A stretch of DNA of 64,000 nt from Cercophora sp. LCS_1 (GCA_036250225.1 JAPZLL010000008.1:930001-994000); one strand, 5' to 3'; shown: positions 22,665-35,600, counted from the first letter of the stretch. The notes: a model not told the origin generated them from the sequence alone. Program-made: numbers and translations.

Positions 22665-24401
22665 ATGACCAAACTTGGCGGTAACCGAGTGGCAATGGCT
22701 CTCACCCAGAGGAGACCCCGGAATCCGGACGAGTTCCCGACCGTCCAGCTCTTCCTTCTTGGTAAGTGATAGCGGTTCGTTCTGCGCAGAGTCGCCAGAC
22801 TAACCGGGATTGTAGCCATCGTTCGTCTTGCCGAGCCTATTGCTCTGACGTCGATATTCCCATATGCTTGGGCGCTCATCAAGAAGTTCAAGATCGGGGA
22901 TGAGAGCGATGCTTCCTTTTATGCCGGTTTACTCATCTCGTCCTTCTCCCTTGCGGAGGCCCTCATGGGCATGTACTGGGGCTCCCTTTCCGACAGGATT
23001 GGTCGAAAGCCGGTCCTTTTGCTGGGATGCGTTGGCACTATGTTCAGCATGCTCATGGTGGGCATTGCGCCGAATGTTTGGGTTGCCCTCTTGGGACGTG
23101 CTATTGGCGGTCTTCTCAATGGAAACATTGCAGTCATCCAGACCATGGTTGGCGAGTTGGTGACGAAACCGGAGCATGAGCGTGAGCTTCCTGTCCGCAA
23201 TTTGCAGTACACGATAGCTAATATTTTGCAGCCAAGGCCTACTCGATTAGTACGTATACGTGTGTTTACAGACCAAATGGCACGCTAACAAATTGCAACA
23301 GTGCCTTTTGTCTGGTCCGTCGGAACAATCATTGGCCCAATGCTGGGCGGATTGTTCGCTGATCCCCACGAATCCTGGCCAGAGACCTTCCCCACGGGAT
23401 CTCTGTTCGAGAGATACCCGTATCTCTTGCCCAACATCATCTGCGCTGGCCTGCTCCTGGTCAGCATTTTGCTTGGTTACTTCCTCCTTGAGGAGACTCA
23501 TCCCGATATGCAGCCCCGTGTCTTGCTTCCGGAAGATACTTTCCTCTCGGAGAATACGCCGCTGATCGAAACCTCTGACGCCATGAAGCGGCCAGCTGTC
23601 GACCTTCGAGATGAAAACTACGGAACTATTAGAAGCCGAAGTGGTGATAAGTCCGATTCCGCCAAGAGCCTGGAGAAGCGCCCGGAATACAACATCTTCA
23701 CCGACAAGAGAATCATGGCAGTGATCCTGTCACTCTCCATCTTCACATACCACTCAATGACATTCGACCATCTGTTGCCAATTTTCCTTGAGGACGACCG
23801 AGCCACCAGCCACGCATCCATTGGCGTTCTCCGACATTTGAACCCATTCTACGCCCCTGGCGGTCTTGGTCTCTCGCTCCAGGCCGTTGGCATGATCATG
23901 GCAGTACAAGGCCTCATTGCCCTCTTCATGCAGGCAGTGGTATTTCCCGTCCTGGCAGACCGGATGGGGGTGTACAGACTCTTCATCTTCGTTACTGTGT
24001 TCCATCCCATCACCTACATCATCATGCCGGGGTTGCTGTTTGTTCCCGAGCGTCTCTTGTACCCGGCGATCTATCTGTTCCTTGGGATTAGGAACTTTTT
24101 CGGCATTCTTGTTTACCCTTTGCTTTTGATCCTTGTCAAGGAGGCAACTCCTAGTCTGTCGATCCTGGGCAAGGTGAATGGACTGGCTGCCTCAGCAGGC
24201 GCTGCCTGTAGGATGATTGCCCCACCAGTTGCGGGTTATCTCTATGCCGTTGGGAGAAGAATGGATTGCACCGCTCTTGCGTGGTACGGGAGCACATTGG
24301 TTGCCATTCTTGGCGCTATCCAGTGTTTCCAAGTGACCAGGGATAAGAGCCGCCAGATTCGCAAGGAGCAAACACGGGACGTGGAGGAAGCGGACCAGTG
24401 A
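22665..24401 (+). CDS. MFS transporter (DHA1/ZIFL-like)
   Basis: A membrane carrier of the major facilitator superfamily, 526 aa from exons 22665-22761, 22816-23181, 23232-23249 and 23302-24401. The third exon is only 18 nt and encodes PKAYSI; it is required to join ...VTKPEHE to MPFVWSVGTIIGPMLGG in frame. MFS motif A is clear between helices 2 and 3 (YWGSLSDRIGRKPVLLLG). A hydrophilic central loop of about 70 residues separates two six-helix halves. The N-terminus (FPTVQLFLLAIVRLAEPIALTSIFPY) is typical of fungal zinc-induced-facilitator-like DHA1 transporters. A second in-frame ATG lies at 22695 and could be the real start. The substrate cannot be told; no metabolic cluster surrounds the gene. 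Confidence 0.9.
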
Positions 24402-25488
24402 ATGGTCTTGAGCTATAATTTCTGCACGATGACACGAAGACATGTCCATGTAACGTGGAGCGGCAAGGCGTACGGTTGTTCTTGAGTTTGCTTTGGGATC
24501 GACATCACGGCGTTTTGGGTTCATGACGAATCATACGATTGCATGACGGCGGCGGCATTATACTATATAGCACATCGGATTCATAGACTATAGATAGGCA
24601 TGGCTGATAGAAACGACGAATACGAACGGTAGCTGTACCCGACCCTGATTGCCCTTGCCATCATCAACGCCTAAGTGGGGGTTTAGGCATTCAAATAGTG
24701 TCAAGTGGGGGTAAGGGACGAACAGGTGCAAATGAACATCGGCGGCTCGGTTCGAGAGCCTGGGGGAACAGCCTGTATCGCCCGCCAAATTGACTTTTAT
24801 CCAAGTTTAAGGCCGTGGCGGTCCAAGTGGTGTGAAGAAGGACTATACAAGAAACGCCATATGCCGATTTTGTCAATACAGCATCGAATGGTTTCAAGCC
24901 ATGATATGTTTTTTTCCATGGGCGTATAATAATATCCTCAACACAGAGAACCATCTTTGAAGGCGTGCAAAATGGTTTTGATGCCGCCAGGTTTTTTTCT
25001 GGGCCATTTTCACAAAAAGGAATATCCTCTAAAGATTTCTGAGGGCGTGGTAAGGTATTCTTTGCAGAACGCATACTGGATAATCGAACTCCCTCTTCAC
25101 ACTGCTTGGGGTCAAAGTAAACATTCCCCAGGGCGAACGCTTGGTGGGTTGTTGGGGGCGGGGCAGATCGGAGCCGGCCCCGAAGAAGCTTCCGCACATT
25201 ACCCCTCCAAAAATTCGGCGAGTGGGACCTCACCTCGCTACACCAAACCCCCAATCGAAGCGGAAAGAACCTCTCTTGCCGACGACTTGATCGTTGAAAA
25301 CTGATACGGCCGTCTCACTGGTGAGTTTTTACCTCAAAACACCACAGGCAACCCAACTCCTGACAGCCCCTCCAGACATCTCAAGTGAGGGGCATTCACC
25401 CCCACTTTGACACATCTCACACCAACTTTCACTACCAACCAACCAACCATTATTGCCAAACTTCACCACCCCCCTAAACCACCACAAC
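24402..25488. other. Intergenic spacer
   Basis: A 1.1-kb spacer between two same-strand genes. The 24540-25100 stretch is AT-richer than average. No coding features are convincing. The 100 bp before 25489 are C/A-rich, typical of a leader. Confidence 0.5.
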
Positions 25489-26676
25489 ATGGACTCCCTA
25501 GTGGACTCCCTCGCCTCCTCCCTAAAACTCACCGCAATGGGCGGTTCACCCTCCAACCCCGGCCCGGCCCTCCCACCAGGCCGCGTCGCCGCCTCAACAA
25601 TGACGCTAGAAGAAACCATCTCAGACCTGCAACAATCCCCGCTCTTCATGACCGAGCTCGACGAAGGCAACCCGGACGTGGCAGCCCTACAGGCGCTCGC
25701 ATACGAGGGAACCCCCTTCGAAAACGCAACCAACTTCAAGGAGCAAGGCAACGAATGTTTTCGCGCCAAGAAATGGGCCGACGCCAGAGAATTTTACTCG
25801 CAGGGCATCACGATCCTGACAGCCGAGGAACGACGTCGGAAGAATGGTGAACTGGACGCAGAGCGGGATGCGGAGGATGAAGTAAAAGGCCAAAAGGCAT
25901 TGTTGGAGCAGTTGAGCGTTAATCGGGCGGCGTGTCACTTGGAGTTGAAGAATTATCGGTCCTGTACGCTCGATTGCGCGGCTGCGTTGAGGCTGAACCC
26001 GGGGAATGTGAAGGCGCTGTACCGGTCTGCCAAGGCGTTGTTGGCTTTAGACAAGATTGTTGAGGCGGATGATGCCTGCGCACGGGGTCTGGAGCTGGAG
26101 CCGGGGAACGCGGCGCTCAGGACACTTGCGGAGGGGATCGTCAAGAGGGCTAAGGAGGTTGATCGGGTGAGGCGGTTGACGGAGGAGAGGGAGGGCAAGG
26201 ATCGAAGGAAGGAGATGACGCTCAAGATGGCGCTCAAGGCGAGGGGGATCCGCACGCGCGAGACGGGGAAACCGCCCGAGATGGAAGACGCCAAGGTGCA
26301 GCTTGTTCCTGATCCGGAGGATCCCAAGAGTTCGCTTGCGTTTCCTACGGTTCTGCTGTATCCGGTGGATATGGAGTCGGATTTCATCAAGGCGTTTAAT
26401 GAGACGGAGTCGCTGGAGCAGCACTTTGGGTATGTGTTCCCCTTGCCATGGGATCGGGAGGGGATTTATAGCACCAAGGGGGTGGAGTGTTACATGGAGA
26501 CGACAGCGGGAGGGTTGGTCAAGGTGGGGAAGAAGGTGCCGTTGCTGAAGGTTTTGGGGTCGGGGAGCGTCGAAGTGGTGGATGATTTGGTCAAGATCTT
26601 TGTTGTGCCGAGGACCAAGGCCGAGGCCTGGGTGAAGGATTTCAAGGAGAAGAAGGCGGCTAGTCAGGGGAAGTGA
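25489..26676 (+). CDS. CNS1: Hsp90 co-chaperone Cns1/TTC4
   Basis: Cns1 is an essential TPR co-chaperone in yeast that binds Hsp90/Hsp70 C-termini and supports client maturation. Single exon, 395 aa, ATG at 25489 (an upstream in-frame TTG is ignored). Residues about 80-220 hold three TPR units, beginning FKEQGNECFRAKKWADAREFYSQGI and continuing through LNRAACHLELKNYRSCTLDC and NVKALYRSAKALLALDKIVEADD. A charged helix (VDRVRRLTEEREGKDRRKEM) links to the C-terminal wheel domain (FPTVLLYPVDMESDFIKAF, then VPLLKVLGSGSVEVVDDLVKIFVVP), which distinguishes Cns1/TTC4 from other TPR co-chaperones. Length is normal. Confidence 0.9.
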   Translation: MDSLVDSLASSLKLTAMGGSPSNPGPALPPGRVAASTMTLEETISDLQQSPLFMTELDEGNPDVAALQALAYEGTPFENATNFKEQGNECFRAKKWADAREFYSQGITILTAEERRRKNGELDAERDAEDEVKGQKALLEQLSVNRAACHLELKNYRSCTLDCAAALRLNPGNVKALYRSAKALLALDKIVEADDACARGLELEPGNAALRTLAEGIVKRAKEVDRVRRLTEEREGKDRRKEMTLKMALKARGIRTRETGKPPEMEDAKVQLVPDPEDPKSSLAFPTVLLYPVDMESDFIKAFNETESLEQHFGYVFPLPWDREGIYSTKGVECYMETTAGGLVKVGKKVPLLKVLGSGSVEVVDDLVKIFVVPRTKAEAWVKDFKEKKAASQGK

Positions 26677-27113
26677 GTGGCCGCATTTGACAGCGCCCTT
26701 GCGGATAGAAATGGCACGCAGAGATGATACCCACGCAAACATTGGAACTGAGCGGCTCAGTACAAAAAAAAGTTGTTTCTATCTGTCGATGACGTCGTGA
26801 AACTAGTCGATGTCACCAAAAGCAGGCGTGAAGGTTCGGAAACTCCATGGGTGATGCCGGCACAACCCGACGCCCAAGAGAACTCATACGAGGTGTAAAA
26901 CATTGCAAGTTTTCGCCGTAACCCAGAGCATACATGCATCCCAACCGTGTCATGATTCGTCATCCAGTCCCGAGATATGCCACCGATCCGGTCCCAATCT
27001 ATGTCTCAGTCCCGTGCCAAGGATCACATCAACAAGTATCAAACAGGCAGAAAGCAGAAGAAACACTGTAATCAGTGCCGAGAAACAGAGAGAATGTTTT
27101 AGGTGACTCGTCA
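26677..27113. other. Convergent 3' spacer
   Basis: A 437-bp region between the convergent CNS1 and APSES genes, holding 3' flanks only. Confidence 0.55.
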
Positions 27114-28922
27114 TCATGTCATAGTTGCTCTTCGTTTCTTCGTAAGGTGTTGTCCTCCACTGGCCAAAACGACCGGTGCCATCAAATGGTCCGTCGGGAC
27201 TGAGAATGCCTGTGAGTAGGTGGTTTTTGAAGACTTTGAGCTTGCAGATACATTTCCATTCAGTCTGCCAGGATCTGCAAGCCCCCATCCATTCCTCGAG
27301 CGTTCGTCGTCAAGGGAGGCAGCTTCTGGTGATGTATTTGGGGCGCAGAGATTGAGAAGCGTCATGGCTGCGTTCTTCTCAGCGGCAATGCGATTCTTCT
27401 CGATATTCTCGCGGATGATGGCCTCTTGCGTACCCATATCGCAACGATCCTCATACGCTCCCGAATTTGGCGCGTGGTATGTGGGCTGACTGCCTTGGGG
27501 GTTGCAGTCAGGTTGTCTGCCAGTGAGTCCATAATCCCTTTTTGGAGGGAAGAAGCGGTCTCGATCAGGAGTAGGCGTGGTCGAAGGAGACGGCGTGAAC
27601 TGTGTTGGACATTGGGGGTAGCTGTAGGTTGGTTGGCGGCCGTCATGTCTCGGGAGTGCTGTCAGGATGGGATCGTGAGGATTGCCGACGCCACCAGGAA
27701 ACCGGCTTTCATGATACTGGGAAGGATGGTGATTGCCTTGGAGGACTGGCTGCCGATTGACCGCTCTCCATGAAGATGAGTGAGCGGCGACGGACCGAGG
27801 CGCTACCGCCGATTCTAGTCCAGGTTGGCCGTGTGCGAGGTTTCCGAAGCTGAAGCGGTTATGAACCCCAGTCCCCGGATGCACATCAACATCCATCGGA
27901 TCCTCGGCCTCGTACACAGTGTCAACAGGCGGCCCATCGTTGTATCTGAAGTTCAAATCACGATCGTATTCGTAGCCACGACGGCCTATTAGAGGAAGTC
28001 GAGGACTGGAGCTGCCGTTCCTGGGAGGCGTAGGAGGCGCGCCATACGGCGAGTGCATCTGGCGAAATCTGTATGCCTCTTGGGCCGCTCTAGCGATTAT
28101 TTCCTGGTCAATGATCATCCACTTGTGGCTGTTTGATGCGGGTGGGCTGCATTGAGACGGAAACCCAGGACCAAAGAGCGGGATCAGAGCGCCGGCGATC
28201 GGATAGCAGAACTTGGCACAGGCTGCCCGAGCGCACTCAAACGGCATCCAGTATCCCTGTGCCGTGATAGAGCCGCCAGTGATGCTGTGCGTAATCTCTC
28301 CTAAGCCAGGGTTCTGGTTGAGCATCTTTGCAGGCGTGGTCTGGCCCGGTCAGAACCATGGAACCCAATCAAGGAGGAGACTTGACTGACCTTGGAGTAC
28401 CCGCAGCACTTAAAAAAGGGCGTCATACGAACGAGGCCGATGTGGTAATCCCACATGACGGTATACGGTTTTTCGTGCCCGGGGACGTGGAACTCATATT
28501 GAAACACTGCAAACGAACAGTCAGCCTGGAAGCGTTTGGGGGTCGACAGACAGAGACGCCCTCGTACCTTCAAAGCCCTCTCGTCCAGTCTTGCGAGAGA
28601 ATGCTCTTTTACCGCTATTGTATGGAATGTGGCGGCGGTTGTCCTTGATCGTCCCAAACGGAGTGACTCGAAACTGACGGACGGCGCGGAGGTAAGCCTC
28701 GTCCAGATCCTCGAATGGCGGGAAGTTAACCACCCCCTTTGCCCGGGACTTGGCTGACTTGGAGTCCCGCACCATGGTGCTTGGCCTGGGATGCTCAGAG
28801 CCTGGCGTCTGATCGTCCCTGATGGCAGCTGTGAGGCACAGCGGTGAGTCGAGGGCCGGGACAGCCGTCGGGAGAAGTGTCCGCGACGGATCCGGATTAA
28901 GAAGAGATGCGATGTCAGCCAT
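27114..28922 (-). CDS. APSES/KilA-N DNA-binding transcription factor (Xbp1-like)
   Basis: APSES proteins are fungal bHLH-like regulators of growth and differentiation. Exons on the minus strand are 28922-28568, 28506-28391 and 28340-27114, giving 565 aa. The DNA-binding domain spans roughly residues 120-215 and crosses both introns: FHVPGHEKPYTVMWDYHIGLVR, then FFKCCGYSKTTPAKMLNQNPGL, then the conserved ITGGSITAQGYWMPFECARAAC with IAGALIPLFGPGF. This arrangement resembles Xbp1-type rather than StuA-type APSES proteins. The remaining 350 residues are Pro/Ser/His-rich and disordered, with a Lys/Arg cluster at the very C-terminus (KKRRAT) as a possible nuclear signal. The start is the ATG of MADIASLLNP; the GTG three codons upstream is not used. 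There are no ankyrin repeats, so it is not an Mbp1/Swi6-type cell-cycle factor. Confidence 0.88.
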
Positions 28923-31900
28923 GTTGGTCACGGCTGGCGGGTATGTCTTGCTTTCTCTCTGTTGCCGCAGACCGAGAGTCAGAGGTGTGGCGGGGTTCCA
29001 GTTCGGGCAGGGTGCGAGGGGGTTGTGGGATTATGAACCCAGACAGCGTCTGCAGCACGAGACTGAGAGGAGCACAAAAATGAGGGCCCTCTTTGCTCCG
29101 CAAACAAAGCTCTTAAGGAACTCGCAGGAAGTCGGTCAGTGTAGTCGACCCGCTGTAACAAGGAACCGAGAAGGCCTTTCTACGAGAGCCAGCGGCACCC
29201 GGCTCCCGGCGCCCGAGAGGTGATGTCCGTGTCTCTGTCTGTGGCTTGGCCCACTCGGCCGTGTTCTTTGTGCTAAGGCCAGGTAATCGGTGTCGTGGGC
29301 TGACAGGATGCGTGAACCACCCACCGCTCTTTTACCGTTAGAACAAGTGACAAGTGAGGAGCGAGAGCAGCTTCGGCCAGCCCGAGAAGACGAAGATGAC
29401 GAGTGCGCTTGCTGGCCGAAACGTGATGGAGAAGCGGGGGAAGAGCGATCAGGAATACGACCCAGAGTCCATGCGGCTCCCACCCCAATCCAGGTGATCA
29501 AGAGGCGGACAGTGTCAAACAACTCAATGGGAGAGTCTTTGCGACCGCAACTGCGTGGCACCTGGTGGAACGGGTCCAGTGTGGGTAACTCTGTACTAAT
29601 GCCTCTCTCCCGAACGGAGGCTATTTAAGGACAGTCCTAGAGTCGAGGGAGGGTGGCGGTCCTGGGGACGGTCGGGGCGAGAGGGCCTGGTCCTGATTCG
29701 ATGACGCAGGATTCTGGTGCTCAAGATACAGCAAATGAGTTTGACAGCGCAAATAGCCAGCCGGTGACAAGCCACACAGGTTTTCGCCTTGTTTGGGAGC
29801 CCTTATGACAGAGCGTGGACGGCGGATGGTTGCAGACGCTGCCGTCAGTCACTGCTTGGGTGACTTGGGTCGAGGAGGGGAACAAAAGACAGTTGAAATT
29901 CTGGCACAGGGCTTTCCTACCTAACGAATGCCTATACTCGACCCACGTGGCCTTTTACCGCTGGATGTGCCTTCAACTCTGGTTAAGGAGAGTAGGAGGG
30001 ACGGCCGGTCGAGGGCTGGCTGGCGCTGGCAATGAGAGCCCCCTGAGGACCAAGGGTGGGCGTTGTCAACGACAGTGCGGCGTGACCGAAATGAGCTCCT
30101 CGTCAGTTTGCGGCTCTCTACGGCCTGCAGGCGACTGTTGTAGCTACTAAGGGGCAGTCGCTATGCCTCTTAGACGGCAGCGGGAAAAGGTACTGTGCAT
30201 AACCGCGCTCGCAACCCGCGCCTTATCGGAATTCTATCTCTTTTCGAGAAGACTGATGTGACCCTGCTTCCGGCAACGGGCGGAGTACAGCTAAGAGTGG
30301 CCAGCTCCCACTGCGTCGAGCTTCGTCTTCCGCGAGGCCGAGTTTGTGCAAGTCGAGAGGTGGCTTGGTGCAAAACGCATCTCATGGCTGGGCTCGACCT
30401 GGTCACCGTCCCGCAGTACATGTATTGGGTTCCGACCGGTATTGCCTCTTCGACCGTGGGAGCAAGGACCAGTCTGCAGCGTTAGCCTAACCACACGAGA
30501 CTGTGGTCGAATGCTAGCCCGGTGGTCCAACGATGTTGAAAGAAAATGTGGCGTTCAGGCAAGCGACAGGTGACAGGCGTAACAAACGCCGTGGGCAATC
30601 ATTTGACCCGTCGAATTGCTGGCGTACACACCCCCTGTGGGGCTTCTTGGGGGAGCAAGGTGCCGTGATTTTCAGGCAGCACCCCTCGAGTCTTCCCCTG
30701 AGCGCACTTTCATGGGTTCTGCAACCAGCCGGACCAGCCAAAGAACTATGAGCCGAGCCAGGGGTGCATCTTGAGCCAAACGGCGGGATGAAAGGGGGAG
30801 CAGGGGAGCTCTAGAACACGGTAAGCACACCGCGGTGGACCGAGCTGTGCCGGTGAGCGGTTCGCGAAACACCAGAGGAACTGTGCGGCTCGGGACGAAC
30901 CACTGCACATCTCGACCTTTAAGAATGGCTGGCCCCGTCGAGGTCGCCCCTGCGGCTAGAGTCATACCCCCAACAGATTGCTCCAGCCCGACAACCCTCA
31001 AGCGTTTGCGCCTCTTCTACCACAGAGTCGTGCGAACCATTGGACGCAGAACCAGGGGCTGGTGCCGACATTACTGGCCAAATCTATGGCCCGACGGGGG
31101 CGTCGAGCCGAGACACAGATGTGTGCAGAGCTACACCGCCGGTTGGACTCCTCTGTGCCAGCAGGATCGAGCCCGTTGGGGTTGCGTCCGTTAGCTTGCC
31201 ACACGGTTTTAGACGGTGGCTTGTGGGACAGCACGTTCTTGACAGGATGGCGCGAGGGCATTGCGAGGTCTGAACGCCGGCGGTTTTGTGCAACTGGTGT
31301 CGCCCTGCCTCATGCGGGCGGCTATTGAAATTCCCGGGGAATTTATCGACAGACCGCCCACACCCCAAGACATTGGCGACACGGCATGGCTGGCTGCAAC
31401 AAAGGTTACACGCCCGCTTTACGGCGGGCGTGCCTCTCTCGGGCAGTCATCTAGATGAGCGGACAGAGGGGCGCCAGGGATCCAGGATTGACTAAAGATG
31501 AGGCCGTTTGATAGCTGGAAGCCGGTTGGAGCCAGCGCAGCTGCGCGAGAGTGGTCAGAGGCTGAACGAGGCCGTGGGCGGCGCGGCTGCCGACAGCGCA
31601 GTTCAACATGGCCGTCGCAAATCAAAGGAACTGGCGGTGGAAGCCACCAATGTGATATCTGACAAGACAGGAGCAGGAGGCTCCATCGCTCGTTCGAGGA
31701 CTCGATCGACGGGGTCCTGTCGGAGAATTCCTTGGATAACAGATGAGGACAGGCAGAACCGAAGATAAGCCTTACTGCAGTGCTGTCAAAAAGCGGCCGT
31801 TTGTGAGAGTCTGGCGGCGAGACAGACGCAACCAAACAAGAAAGCTTGGGGCACGCCGGCACGGGGCTACACGGCCACAAGACAGCGACGTTGAACCCTC

Positions 31901-32624
31901 CGATCACCAGCACAGTGGAAGGAAGGATGGATACTCTAGATAAACCCTTCCGTTTTGAGCCAGATTAGCTACGGGTGTGACGCGGAAGTGGAACTTTCCA
32001 TCCTCTCCTTCCCTTTTACCGTCTTCTGTTGTTCGCTGTTTCTTTGGGTGTACACCATGTGGTGTGTGTTGGTGTTGTTTGTGGGGTTCCATTTCGAGGC
32101 TTGCCTTGAGAGTTTATGTAAGCGCGGCGAAAACCCCCTGTAGACCCTAGCGTCTGGGGAACCTGCAAGACATCCATCACTCCACGCCAACTGCAAACGG
32201 GCGGGAAAAAGAGTTGTGGCCTGAGGCAGGAAGCGTCTCAGCTTTCGCGTCCCGTCGCGCCAAGACAAGGTACGGCAATCTTGTCAACGTTTCCCTTGGG
32301 CTTGTTTTGGAAGTCGCCCACCGTTGTTTACATTTTGACGCACCCCACCGTCACAATCACAACATAACAAACTTCCTTTCGCCCTCCAACTCCCCCCCCC
32401 CCCTCCGTCGATCGTTTTGTCCTTACGCATCGCGACGCGGGACGATTTTTGCAGCAAAGACAATCGCGGTGCTGATTGTTTTGCCTGTTACCGCAACAAC
32501 ACCGCTTTTCTCTTGAATGCTCCGCTCCCCAGTTCGACCCTTGTCAATCAATCAATCAATCTCTGCGCATTCGAGTACACCACACTATTTGTTCGCGGAA
32601 CTTTGTTCCGTATAGTCGCCCACG
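28923..32624. other. Long divergent spacer between the APSES gene and TOP2
   Basis: A 3.7-kb spacer. No open frame shows family motifs or splice structure. The sequence is of ordinary GC content and not obviously repeat-derived. Near TOP2 it contains a C-run (about 32393-32403), CAAT tetranucleotide repeats (about 32544-32560) and a short upstream ORF. Long leaders and promoters are common for fungal regulators, so much of this may be regulatory or UTR. Confidence 0.5.
32517..32615 (+). promoter_or_regulatory. Upstream ORF in the TOP2 leader (32 codons)
   Basis: An ATG at 32517 opens a 32-codon frame that stops with TAG at 32613-32615, nine bases before the TOP2 start codon. It spans the CAAT repeats. 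If the transcript starts upstream of 32517, ribosomes must re-initiate or leaky-scan to reach TOP2. Confidence 0.4.
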
Positions 32625-35600
32625 ATGGATTCCGACGTTGAATCGGTCTTCGACGTCCAGGATGAGTCTGATGGGTATTCACCAGTTGTGGTACGTATGT
32701 CTTTGTTGATGGTTTCTATTGTTTTGGATTTCGCCGTCCCGGTGTCGCCAAAGCCGTGCATCCATCCAAACGATGCACCGGTCTTCCTACATCTTATATG
32801 GGGCTAATTCTAGTTTGCGCAGAAACCCAAAGCAAAGGCTGCCGCAAAGGCTGCCCCCAAAAAGGCTGCCGCTAGCAAGCCTGCTACAAAGAAGATGGTC
32901 CAGACCACCCTCACAGGCGCGAAAGCCGCTTCGAAGAAACGGCCTAAGCCCGAAACCGACGACGAAGATGACTCGATGCTCGACGATGGTGCCAGCATTC
33001 TCTCCCATACTCCTCCCAGCGCCAAGAAGCAGAAAAAGGCGCCGGTCAAGAAGTCGAGTGGCAAGCCTCTAGCCGAGATCGAAAATGATAGTATGCAAAT
33101 CGATGACGGCCCGTCGCAACCCAAGAAGAAGAAGACCAACACGGAGACGTACCAGAAGCTCACCCAGATCGAGCACATCATCAAGCGCCCCGACACGTAC
33201 ATCGGCTCCGTCGAGCGTCAGGAAGACAAGATGTGGGTCTTCAACAAAAACGAAAAGCTCATGGAGTACAGAAAGGTCTCCTATGTGCCAGGTCTGTACA
33301 AGATCTTTGACGAAATTCTCGTCAACGCTGCCGACAACAGCCAGCGCAAGTCCGACCCCCCTATGACGTATCTCAAGGTCTCCATCGACCGAGAGAGCGG
33401 AGAAATCACCGTTGAGAACAACGGCAAGGGAATTCCAGTCGAGATGCATGCCAAGGAAGGGTGCTACATTCCCGAGCTCATTTTTGGTCACCTGCTTGCT
33501 GGCTCCAATTTCGACGACGAAGAAAAGAAGACGGTCGGAGGTCGTAACGGTTACGGAGCCAAGCTCACCAACATTTTCAGCCGCAAATTCACGCTTGAGC
33601 TGCAAGATCCAGATAATGGCAAGCGATACAAGCAGACCTGGACGAACAACATGGGCAATAGGGAGAAGGAGAAGATCTTGAGCAACAAATCTGCCGCTTT
33701 CGTTCGGATTTCCTTCTTGCCGGATTACAAGAAGTTTGGCATGGACGAGGGCATCGACGATGACCTGGAGGCCCTGCTTTACCGCCGCGTCTACGACATG
33801 GCGGGCACCGTTGCCCCTGTCAAGGTCTACCTCAATGGAGAGCTCATCAAGCTCAACTTCAAGAGCTACTGCGAGCTCTATGCCAAGTCCATTGCCCAGG
33901 AACGTGGCGATGAGGCTGAGATGGAAGGCGAGAAGCCGGCCCCTGCCAAGGTTGACTTTGACATCCAAAGATCTGGGGAGAAAGTCTGGCAGGTGGGCTT
34001 CACCGTGTCCGACGGCGCGTTTCAGCAGGTATCGTTCGTCAACAACATCGCAACGACTTCGGGCGGTACCCACGTCAACTACATTTCGGACCAGATTTGC
34101 GATGCCCTCTGCAAAGAGCTGACCAAGAGGAAGAAGGGACACGGCCTCAAGCCATCCCACTTCAAAAACCACATCTTCATCTTCGTCAACTGCCTCATTG
34201 AGAATCCTGCCTTCAGCTCTCAGACCAAGGAGCAGCTCACAACCAAGCAAAGTCAGTTTGGAAGCAAGTGTGTCCTCAGCGATGCATTCCTCAAGAAGGT
34301 CAAGCAGTCGAAGGCCATTACGGACATTATGCATTTCGCCGACAAGAAGGCGGACAAGATGTTGGCCAAGAGCGACGGCAATAAGCGTTCACGCATCAGC
34401 AACGAGAAGCTCGTCGACGCCAACTTTGCTGGCACCAAGCGCGGCCACGAGTGTACTCTCATCCTGACAGAAGGTGACTCGGCCAGAGCTTTGGCTGTGG
34501 CGGGTCGTGCTATTCTCGACCCCAATCGTATCGGCGTCTTCCCTCTCCGCGGAAAGATGCTCAACGTCCGTGATGCTTCCACTGAGCAGATCATGAAGAA
34601 CAAGGAAATCGAGAACATCAAAAAGTTCCTCGGTCTGAAGCACAAGCAGGTGTACACGGACACCAAGGGACTTCGGTACGGTCATCTGATGATCATGGCC
34701 GATCAGGATCTTGATGGAAGTCATATCAAAGGCTTGCTGATCAACTTCCTTGAGGTGCAGTTTCCTTCTCTGCTGCGCATTCCCAGCTTCTTCCAGGAGT
34801 TCATCACCCCCGTGGTCAAGGTTTGGCAAGGCACAAATCCCAAGAAACCCCAGCGGCTCAAGTCCTTCTTCAACTTGGTCGAGTATGAAGAGTGGAAGCA
34901 AGCACACGAAAATGAACTCCGTCGATGGAAGTACAAGTACTTGAAGGGATTGGGTAGTTCAAGCAACGAAGACGCCCAGGTCTACTTCACGAATTTGGAC
35001 CTGCATCTCAAGCAGTTCGCGACCATGACCCAAGAAGACGCTCAGCTTTTCGAGCTCGCCTTCTCCAAGAAGAAGGCCGATGCCAGAAAGGAGTGGCTGG
35101 GTAACTTTGTGCCCGGAACATTCCTTGACCACTCAACCAACGTCATCACGTTCAACGACTTCGTCAACAGAGAATTCATTCTCTTCAGTATGGCCGACAA
35201 CATCCGTTCCATTCCTTCCATGGTTGACGGTCTGAAGCCTGGTCAGCGCAAGGTTATGTTCGCCGCCTTCAAGCGCAACCTCGTCAACGACCAAAAGGTT
35301 GTTGAGCTTGCTGGTTACATTTCCGAGCAAGCAGCCTACCATCACGGCGAACAGTCTCTGCAGTCCACGATTATTGGTCTGGCGCAGAACTTCGTCGGTT
35401 CCAACAACATCAACTGTCTCGAACCTAGTGGAAACTTCGGTTCGCGTCTCTCTGGCGGCTCTGACGCGGCCAGCGCTCGTTATATTCACACGCGCCTGTC
35501 TCCCTTTGCGCGGAAGATTTTCTCCAAACTTGACGAGCCCAATCTGGACTTCCAGTTTGATGACGGTAACATGATCGAGCCCAAGACCTATGCGCCTATC

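Noticed and set aside
24748..24775. GGCTC-GGTTCGA-GAGCC hairpin resembling a tRNA T-arm
   Set aside because: The loop is out of register with a true T-loop, and there is no D-arm, anticodon arm or terminator nearby.
33069..34334. 421-codon minus-strand frame inside TOP2
   Set aside because: It is the antisense shadow of strongly conserved TOP2 exon 2.
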